Assembly (NCBI GenBank): GCA_031254675.1
Contig: JAIRTV010000475.1
Span: 1-20,499 of the forward strand
DNA: 20,499 nucleotides
Direction of reading: 5' to 3'
Source of the DNA: Planctomycetaceae bacterium
GTDB lineage: Bacteria; Planctomycetota; Planctomycetia; Pirellulales; Thermoguttaceae
Positions within the stretch are counted from its first letter, which is position 1. Every line of letters begins with the position of its first letter. Under the pieces are notes generated by a model. The model ran no database searches. It was not told where the DNA came from and saw only the letters and a program-made list of their open reading frames with translations. A program made the position numbers and the translations under genes. Below, piece after piece: positions 15,071-20,499 of the stretch.

Positions 15071-16093
15071 TTAGCGGGTTGTAAGCGGGTGATATTGAAA
15101 AAACGTACAATTTTCTTGTGATTGGTTTGATTGGATATTGATGGATTTTTCCATTTCTTTTAACAATAATGACAATCGTTTGGCTCTGGCAACACGTTCC
15201 CAGTATTCCTTGTAACCGGACATAAACCATAGAAAACGAGTGAAGGGCGGATAATCCTTTTTAATCAATTTCATATTGTCAATGTCGGTACTTTTTACTG
15301 TTGCTAATGAATGATGTATGGCAACTTGTATTGGTGTATCACAACCTTTTGAAAAATAATCTTTAATATTTTGATGCCGAATAAAGTAACTTTTAATATC
15401 AGAACCTGTTACTTCAATTTTGTTATATCGTAACCGTCCGGTCGTTTGAATGGAACCAACAAAGATATTTGTATTTTTTTGTTTCTTAATTTCTGACAGA
15501 ATCGTTGAATATTTTTCGTCGAATGTTTGAAAAAGTTTTTTTCGGAGTCCATCCTGTTCGTACGTTTCCGCTCGCATTAAACAAACGATAATGATATGGT
15601 TTGGGTGCAAGTTACTTTTAAGATAACAGTCTTTGATTTCGTCCGGCATATTGATACGGTTATGATAGATACCGCATCGTTCCATTAAAGTAACAGCATC
15701 AACACATAAAAATGAAACGTTGGAATCATTAAGAAATCGTGTTGCTTGTTTATCTTGGTAGAATCCGCCCGGCAAGTCCCACAAATGAAGTTCCATATCG
15801 GGTGATTCACTTGTGCGGGGCTGGATATGAAAAACAAATTCTTTCTCTCCTCTTGTACCAACGTAATCACTCACAACCTCGATACCGCCCTGAGCAAGTT
15901 TTTGTAACTTTTCATATTCATTTGTAAGAACGAGATGATCTTCGTCTTGCGGAACAAAGTTGTATCGAATATTGTGCAACTGTTCACGAAGGCTTGGATA
16001 CATTGCGGCAAGCATACTGGTTTTTCCAACACCAGTCGAACCCGCCATGACAATATTGATTTTGACCGGTTCTATTGGGGATATTGAAGTCAT
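15071..16093 (-). CDS. Small P-loop GTPase (double-GTPase-system type)
   Basis: A 340-residue soluble GTPase. The P-loop is GSTGVGKTS (18-26), followed by MLAAMYPSLREQL, a form typical of the stand-alone GTPases in double-GTPase conflict systems. The G3 motif is WDLPGG (Asp106-Gly110). The strand IIIVCLM (about 167-173) is followed by RAET where N/TKxD is expected, so guanine selectivity may be relaxed. The C-terminal 100 residues are helical and have no known match. There is no clear RBS at the ATG; it lies 77 bases after the coiled-coil gene and four bases before the next gene. The role is probably a nucleotide switch at the membrane through the coupled downstream TM protein. GTPase class: likely; subfamily: tentative. 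Confidence 0.82.
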   Translation of the reverse strand: MTSISPIEPVKINIVMAGSTGVGKTSMLAAMYPSLREQLHNIRYNFVPQDEDHLVLTNEYEKLQKLAQGGIEVVSDYVGTRGEKEFVFHIQPRTSESPDMELHLWDLPGGFYQDKQATRFLNDSNVSFLCVDAVTLMERCGIYHNRINMPDEIKDCYLKSNLHPNHIIIVCLMRAETYEQDGLRKKLFQTFDEKYSTILSEIKKQKNTNIFVGSIQTTGRLRYNKIEVTGSDIKSYFIRHQNIKDYFSKGCDTPIQVAIHHSLATVKSTDIDNMKLIKKDYPPFTRFLWFMSGYKEYWERVARAKRLSLLLKEMEKSINIQSNQSQENCTFFQYHPLTTR

Positions 16094-16170
16094 ACAAATT
16101 ATGTTTTAAATGGTGATAGTTGATTGGATCATTGATTGGATTATTGGCGAGATCGTATTTTAAGCACGTT

Positions 16171-16743
16171 TTATTCACGTACAGGTCTGCCGCTTAATTT
16201 GTTCCACACATACTTTTCGTATTGATCAATAAACGCATTGAGTTGACGGACATATTTTTCTAATTTTTGGTTAGAAGTTTCTAAATCATTATTTGCTGAT
16301 TGCAATTTTGATTTGTCTTTATTTGCTCCGGCAATTTCCGATTTCAATTGTTCAATTTCTGTTGTTGTTCCTTTGTAGGCATCATGCAAATTGGAATAGT
16401 CTTTGTCGGCTTTGGCAACTTTAGATTTCAATTGTTCAATTTCTGCGGTTGCCTTATCCAATTGTGATCTTAATTTGTCGAATTTTTCGGGATCATCTTC
16501 TCTTATGTCTTCAACAAAACGGGTTATATTTTTTATTTTTTCGTCTGTTTCTTTCTGTATTTCTTGTATTTTTTGCACGTATTCTTCCACTTGCAAATCC
16601 GCCTGATTCATTTTCGAATTTGCGTGATAATAAATACAAATTGCAACGATAAGAAAAAGAAAAGTTGAAACACAGGCGATGATCCAAAATTCCATCTTTG
16701 TGAATTTATTGATTTCTTCTATCTTATTTTGATTGTTTGACAT
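16171..16743 (-). CDS. One-TM coiled-coil protein
   Basis: A 190-residue protein with a short polar N-terminus, one TM at about 18-38 and a long coiled coil from 45 to about 180. It contains an internal repeat: TAEIEQLKSKVAKADKDYSNL and TTEIEQLKSEIAGANKDKSKL differ at few positions. The start at 16743 has AAAGGA eight to nine bases upstream; an ATG at 16770 would add nine residues and is less well supported. It sits 36 bases after the dynamin-like gene and before the small GTPase, in the same orientation. Its layout (N-terminus, TM, coiled coil) matches that of the protein at 13840-15066, so the two may pair through their coiled coils. No family assigned. Confidence 0.72.
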   Translation of the reverse strand: MSNNQNKIEEINKFTKMEFWIIACVSTFLFLIVAICIYYHANSKMNQADLQVEEYVQKIQEIQKETDEKIKNITRFVEDIREDDPEKFDKLRSQLDKATAEIEQLKSKVAKADKDYSNLHDAYKGTTTEIEQLKSEIAGANKDKSKLQSANNDLETSNQKLEKYVRQLNAFIDQYEKYVWNKLSGRPVRE

Positions 16744-16760
16744 TGGCTTATTCCTTTCTG

Positions 16761-16777
16761 ATACGGTCATTCCGTAT
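16761..16777. promoter_or_regulatory. Small dyad between the dynamin-like gene and the coiled-coil gene
   Basis: ATACGG (16761-16766) and CCGTAT (16772-16777) form perfect arms around five bases, placed between the stop of the dynamin-like gene and the RBS of the next. It may be an RNA hairpin that tunes relative expression, or a binding site. Confidence 0.3.
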
Positions 16778-16779
16778 CG

Positions 16780-19047
16780 TTAATTGTCGAAACAGATGTT
16801 TTTCAATTTCTCAACGATTTGTTGCCATTCCTTATAAAGCCGAACATCGATATTACGGGCTTGAAATTGTTCTTGCCAAACGTCGTTCCGATGATCGATA
16901 TAGTATAGTTTCCATACTTCTTTTGCGTTTTCTTCGCCTTCTGTATAAATGATTGCGTCACGTAATTCTTCAATAAACGCATACAACGCTTCAGATGGTT
17001 CTTTTGCAAAAGGTTTTACGGCGGCACATGCTTCACTGACGGCATGATCTGCCGCTTTGTTGAGGGCGGTAATAACATTTTTTTGAGTTTCTTCTTCGCT
17101 TACTTCCGACATTTTGAGTTGATACGGACTGTGTGCGGTTTTGCCAAACACCAATGCATCAAGATGTTTGAAAATTTTGGGCAAAATGAAACCACGAAAC
17201 GAAAGCGTTTCAACACTAAACTGTGTAATAACGTTGGCGATGATTTTTGCGCGTCGTTTTGTTTCTTCGTACCGTCCTAATTTTGAAACATCTTCGGCTA
17301 ATGCTTTTAACCATTCTTGATTTTCTTCGGGATAGGGTACATTTTTCAATTTGCCGCCATCCTCATCGGTGAAACATTTTTTTACTTCTTCCCGTAAATT
17401 GTCAAATTGTTTTTTTAATCCGATTTCCATATCAGCAAAAGTGCGAATAATTTTGGAACGGATTTCCTGTAATTTATTAGCGTGAAATTTCTCAAGACCT
17501 TGTACTTCGTCATTCTCTTTAACTTCGTCAAGTGTCGGTAAACCGGGAATTGTTTGGAGTTTCTTTTCTGTTTCTTCTAAGTTGTTTACAAATTCATCAA
17601 ATTCTTCATCCCTTTTTTTTCTCATGGTACTAACCAAATGAGCAAGTCTGTTACCCAGGTTTTTCCATATTCCTTTTCTTTCACTGAACAATAAACCGGC
17701 AATTTCAATATCCGCGGAATTGAAATCTTGTGCGGGAAATAAGGTTGATGCTTTGTTTGCAAAATCTTTAACAGCGTTGGCAACTTGTTGTTCTTTAACG
17801 CAAAGTTTTTGAAACAAAATATCGTCAATGCGGGAGAGATTATTGGCGATGTCTTCTATTAACTGTTCGTAAATGGGAAGGACTTCATTTTTATCACGGC
17901 AATTAGCAACGTATGGCGAATTACGTGTTTCGATTCTGAATTTGGTTAATTCTTCTTTGAAATGATCAATGTAGGAATCGTCCGTAACGGCTTTGTTAAT
18001 AAAAAAGTAACACCAATCTTTTGTGTCTAATCCTTGAATTGCTTGTGGAACGAGATTGTATAATTTTGTATCTTCATCTTTGAGGATATGTGATCCTGGA
18101 TGATCGCTGATCATTTTGAGCATGATAACGACATCAATATTATTGCCGATCATTTTTATTAAGCTTTCCTCTGCTCCGATAACAAAATCGCCCAAACCTG
18201 GTGTATCACAAACGGCGATATTCCCAATATCTTCTGTGAGTGGAAACGGACAATAAATGGTTGCCATTTTGACGGCGTTCCATTGACTCAACGGTAATGG
18301 CGGTTTATCGGAGGTTTCCTGTGCAACGTACATGCGGATGTTATTTCTTTTTGTTACGTCTATGTCATCAAGAGTTCGGCTATCGAGTAAGTTTTCATAT
18401 TGAGCGAGACACAGTTGCCGGTCTCGCAATCGGATATAATAGGGTTTGCGCGACGAATCGGTAATTCCTTTCTTGAAAACCGGTATTTCCGGCATATTAA
18501 GGTGACGAAAATCCTCAATACTGTGCGGAGGAAAAGGCGATATATCAAAATCGTCACTTAATTCCTTGAAACAAGGAATGACGACTTTTTCGAGAAATTC
18601 ATCTTTTGTATAAAATTCGATTTTGGCGTGAAAGGTCATGGAGTTGTAAATCATTGAGGGTGCGCCGGTGCAATGTCCGATATCGCCGGTTGGGATTTCG
18701 GTTTCGCTTAGTCCGGTCAATGTTTGCAAGAGGGTACTTTTCCCTTGTCGGGCATTCCCAACAATACCGATGTTTAATGTTGCGCGGTTGAATCGAGTTT
18801 TGAGTTGTTCAAATTCCGCTTTAATACCGGCAAGTTCTTGCAAGAGTTTTGCAATATCCGGTGAAATGTTTTCAAACTGATTAACGAGTTCGGTTTTACT
18901 TCTGATTTTTTCAGAACCGAACCGTTGAATTTCTTCGATTATCGATGTCATTGCTCGTATCCGGCGGAGAACCGTTTCGGTTTCGGCAACACGATTTTTA
19001 CGGGAATCAATAATGGTATCAATTTTTTCTTTAATAGTCGTCGTCAT
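16780..19047 (-). CDS. Dynamin-like GTPase
   Basis: A 755-residue large GTPase of the bacterial dynamin-like class. Residues 1-88 are helical. The GTPase domain has P-loop GNARQGKS (97-104), a conserved threonine region PTGDIGHCTGAPS (119-131; G2) and the G3 motif DTPG (281-284). At the G4 position it has NKAV (351-354), with Val in place of the Asp that reads guanine. Residues about 400-740 are almost all helical and charged, like the stalk of dynamin-like proteins. No TM or obvious paddle is seen. Dynamin-like proteins bend or tether membranes; several bacterial ones act in membrane repair or anti-phage defence. The start at 19047 has no Shine-Dalgarno sequence and overlaps the TGA of a short open frame upstream (19044-19175). 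It is the longest gene of the cluster. Confidence 0.88.
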   Translation of the reverse strand: MTTTIKEKIDTIIDSRKNRVAETETVLRRIRAMTSIIEEIQRFGSEKIRSKTELVNQFENISPDIAKLLQELAGIKAEFEQLKTRFNRATLNIGIVGNARQGKSTLLQTLTGLSETEIPTGDIGHCTGAPSMIYNSMTFHAKIEFYTKDEFLEKVVIPCFKELSDDFDISPFPPHSIEDFRHLNMPEIPVFKKGITDSSRKPYYIRLRDRQLCLAQYENLLDSRTLDDIDVTKRNNIRMYVAQETSDKPPLPLSQWNAVKMATIYCPFPLTEDIGNIAVCDTPGLGDFVIGAEESLIKMIGNNIDVVIMLKMISDHPGSHILKDEDTKLYNLVPQAIQGLDTKDWCYFFINKAVTDDSYIDHFKEELTKFRIETRNSPYVANCRDKNEVLPIYEQLIEDIANNLSRIDDILFQKLCVKEQQVANAVKDFANKASTLFPAQDFNSADIEIAGLLFSERKGIWKNLGNRLAHLVSTMRKKRDEEFDEFVNNLEETEKKLQTIPGLPTLDEVKENDEVQGLEKFHANKLQEIRSKIIRTFADMEIGLKKQFDNLREEVKKCFTDEDGGKLKNVPYPEENQEWLKALAEDVSKLGRYEETKRRAKIIANVITQFSVETLSFRGFILPKIFKHLDALVFGKTAHSPYQLKMSEVSEEETQKNVITALNKAADHAVSEACAAVKPFAKEPSEALYAFIEELRDAIIYTEGEENAKEVWKLYYIDHRNDVWQEQFQARNIDVRLYKEWQQIVEKLKNICFDN

Positions 19048-19175
19048 AGAATTTCAGGAGTAAAAGGATTAATGGAAATGATCGTGTGATCGTTCACGAA
19101 TTTAAAAAACAAAACAACAAAACCAATGTGATCTTTCTGGCAAAGGAATCGCCTACTTTTTAATTTTGTTACGGT
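19044..19175 (-). other. Open frame without start ending at the dynamin-like ATG
   Basis: A 43-codon frame (beginning TVTKLKSRRFLCQK) with no ATG ends in TGA that overlaps the ATG of the dynamin-like gene as ATGA. Its first part is related to the 13-codon remnant at 10532-10573 (TKLKGKQFFR). This is more likely a shared DNA repeat than a gene. Confidence 0.25.
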
Positions 19176-19280
19176 TCAATCTTTTTATTTGGTTTATCTT
19201 TCGCAAAAGTTTCTCTGTGAACTCACTGTTAAAAATTGAAACAGGCGGTTCATTAAAAATTTGTTCTTATTGTCCCTAAC

Positions 19281-19321
19281 GTAGAGACGCAATGCATGGC
19301 GTTTCTACATTGCGTCTCTAC
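19281..19321. repeat. GTAGAGACGC-type palindrome with perfect 14-base ends
   Basis: GTAGAGACGCAATG (19281-19294) and CATTGCGTCTCTAC (19308-19321) are perfect inverted ends around CATGGCGTTTCTA. The element's TAG is the stop codon of the upstream cluster gene (19318-19320), and its ATG is that gene's last codon. It lies in the 270-base gap before the dynamin-like gene, where I see no gene. Confidence 0.9.
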
Positions 19322-20094
19322 ATTCTTTGCTGTTTCGGTCTGAAATGTTCTTTGTGTTGCCGGACATAATCCAACGTAAGATGGAGAAGATTTTCTCTTT
19401 TACAAATATCGCTCAGATATTCTTTTGTACATTTTTTCCAATCGATCATATCTGTTTCGAGGTAATCTGCTAATATCCGTGCCGTTTCATAAGCAGAAAC
19501 GGCGCGTAATGCGTCGATGGTATCAAGATGTTTCGGAGTATCTGTTTCGCTATGGACAAAAGAAAAACCTTGCCGATTTTGCTCCTTGTTGGACATTATT
19601 CCGCGAAAACGTTCGACGAGATAAAAATTCCGTTGCGGTTCGGTTAGTTGTTCTAATTGGTCGCGCCATTGGTCGTAATAAAGATAAAGGACAACAGCAG
19701 CCTCGTCCCAACCGACAGCCAAACTTGCGTCGAAGCAATCCAGAATTTGATTTAAATCGAAATCGACAAATTTTTTAGTTGTCTTATTTTTCACGACATT
19801 TTTTATCTGGTTGAGTAGTTTTCCGCAAAATTCTGTAACTATTCTTTTGAGACTGTAACCGATAAAAAGGAACAAAATCGCGTTGGCAATACCGGCAAAC
19901 CCCATGAATTCGCGACACCATTGCGGTATTGGGCAATTTTTTTCAATGAAGAAAATGATGGAAATTCCGGCAACAAACCACAGCACATAATAAATGCGCA
20001 ACAAAAAAGAACCGGCAATTAAAAAAGCCGCGTACAGAAGAACACATACCACATAAACCGGCAACCATAAAAGCCATTTGATAATTTTTATCAT
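19318..20094 (-). CDS. Three-TM protein with a DMP19/DUF4375-like helical domain
   Basis: A 258-residue membrane protein. TM segments are at about 7-30, 33-50 and 64-82, followed by a basic stretch (KNVVKNKTTKK) that should face the cytoplasm. The soluble part (110-258) is helical. Its core, LTEPQRNFYLVERF (from 150), QGFSFVHSE (175-183) and then LRAVSAYETARIL (196-208), follows the pattern of DMP19/DUF4375 proteins (a conserved GF followed by a helical pair with an I/S-A-x-x-x-A motif). DMP19 itself is a DNA mimic, but the family is broad and this one is membrane-bound, so no function follows. There is no RBS; a perfect palindrome covers the start codon. It is the first gene of the cluster, and its last codon and stop lie in a palindromic repeat. 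Confidence 0.68.
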   Translation of the reverse strand: MIKIIKWLLWLPVYVVCVLLYAAFLIAGSFLLRIYYVLWFVAGISIIFFIEKNCPIPQWCREFMGFAGIANAILFLFIGYSLKRIVTEFCGKLLNQIKNVVKNKTTKKFVDFDLNQILDCFDASLAVGWDEAAVVLYLYYDQWRDQLEQLTEPQRNFYLVERFRGIMSNKEQNRQGFSFVHSETDTPKHLDTIDALRAVSAYETARILADYLETDMIDWKKCTKEYLSDICKRENLLHLTLDYVRQHKEHFRPKQQRM

Positions 20095-20103
20095 GATAAA
20101 AAT
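20084..20103. promoter_or_regulatory. Perfect 20-base palindrome over a start codon
   Basis: ATTTTTATCA (20084-20093) is followed at once by its exact inverse TGATAAAAAT (20094-20103). The start codon of the three-TM gene (20094-20092) lies at the centre. It could be an operator or an RNA fold that hides the start. Confidence 0.5.
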
Positions 20104-20110
20104 AAGTTTC

Positions 20111-20138
20111 GTTAATAGTGAAGAACTGAATAATTACG
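20111..20138. repeat. Block related to the repeat at 2025-2058
   Basis: GTTAATAGTGAA, then CTGAATAATTACG, closely matches 2025-2058 (GTTAATAGTGAATAG, then ATGAATAATTACG) with a six-base length difference. Both copies lie directly upstream of a minus-strand gene start. The right inverted arm present at 2094-2120 is missing here. Confidence 0.65.
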
Positions 20139-20230
20139 AAAATGTTATTGTAAAAAGGGTTGGGCGGAAAAGAGCGGAGTATCTCCACGAAATTCGAGGG
20201 GATTTAGTACAAGAAAATGGGTACCAATTC

Positions 20231-20265
20231 AAAAAAACGGAAGAAAACGAACACTCAACGTGTTC
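20231..20265 (-). terminator. Possible terminator in the right-hand intergenic region
   Basis: On the minus strand GAACAC and GTGTTC (20265-20260 and 20254-20249) pair around GTTGA, and a run of seven T (20237-20231) follows ten or so bases later. It could end a transcript entering from beyond the window. The region 20095-20499 holds no supported gene. Confidence 0.3.
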
Positions 20266-20461
20266 CAACTCGGTTTTCGTTTTGAGTTTGGCAAAGTATG
20301 CGGAGACTTTTATTTGTTGCCTTTGAGCGAAACAGCGTGTACGGTTGACGACAACAAAAGCAGGAAAGATAAAAATAAAATAGAGGGACGAAAGAAGGTT
20401 GTTTTTGTTCTTTTCGCCGTTAATCAAGAGTTTTTGGAAAAAAATAATTCTGTTACGACAG

Positions 20462-20474
20462 CCCCCCCCCCCCC
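20462..20474. repeat. Run of 13 C
   Basis: A homopolymer of 13 C in otherwise AT-rich sequence, 25 bases from the right edge. Nothing nearby is coding. It may be a slippage-prone tract or an assembly artefact near a contig end. Confidence 0.85.
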
Positions 20475-20499
20475 TGATTATCTATTTTATCTAAACGGT

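Noticed and set aside
10786..20094. Calling the cluster a proven anti-phage system
   Set aside because: Only architecture and family resemblance point that way; no effector, phage gene, integrase or other defence gene is visible in the window.
20134..20427. Minus-strand open frame of 97 codons upstream of the cluster
   Set aside because: Only a TTG start without RBS, and it runs through a hairpin with a T-run; composition is not convincing.

Overview
The window reads as chromosomal DNA from a low-GC Gram-negative-type bacterium, most plausibly a member of the Planctomycetota or the wider PVC group. The evidence is a PEP-CTERM exosortase substrate with an upstream sigma-54-type site, a pseudopilin, an unusually long RseP-type site-2 protease, a lipid-A-type acyltransferase, and many unrecognised membrane proteins. 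The taxon is an inference; no rRNA or tRNA gene is present to settle it.

Left half (about 1-10500), ordinary genes. All are on the minus strand except ftsY: asnA, a GspH/FimT-like pseudopilin, a PEP-CTERM protein, an AhpC-type peroxiredoxin, two adjacent Hsp20 chaperones, an LpxL/HtrB-like acyltransferase and an RseP-like protease. ftsY runs on the plus strand, divergent from rseP. A decayed IS630-type transposase tail lies between the Hsp20 pair and the acyltransferase gene. Several promoters, operators and terminators can be read directly: sigma-70-type for asnA, ahpC and rseP, and a near-consensus sigma-54 -24/-12 site for the PEP-CTERM gene.

Right half (about 10500-20100), the unusual part. 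Six minus-strand genes run in one direction. In transcription order they are: a three-TM protein with a DMP19/DUF4375-like helical domain; a 755-residue dynamin-like GTPase; a one-TM coiled-coil protein; a small P-loop GTPase; a one-TM protein with a soluble N-terminal domain and a long coiled-coil tail (4 bases after the GTPase); a zinc-ribbon/multi-TM/ankyrin protein; and a glycine-zipper/TM/Sel1-repeat protein (seven genes counting the first). Two GTPases, both with an altered G4 motif, sit among five membrane proteins carrying coiled-coil or solenoid tails. This looks like a membrane-associated double-GTPase module, possibly related to the double-GTPase conflict systems known from comparative genomics. 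No nuclease, protease or other toxic effector is recognisable, so a defence role is only a hypothesis.

The right half is also rich in small repeats. There are three GTAGAGACGC-type palindromes, two of which supply the stop codon of the adjacent gene. An 82-bp leader containing an RBS and ATG is duplicated 3.2 kb apart. A perfect 20-bp palindrome covers the start codon of the first cluster gene. Heptamer-type repeats of the ACTATTC kind occur near 2030-2135, with a related block at 20111-20138. A run of 13 C lies close to the right edge.
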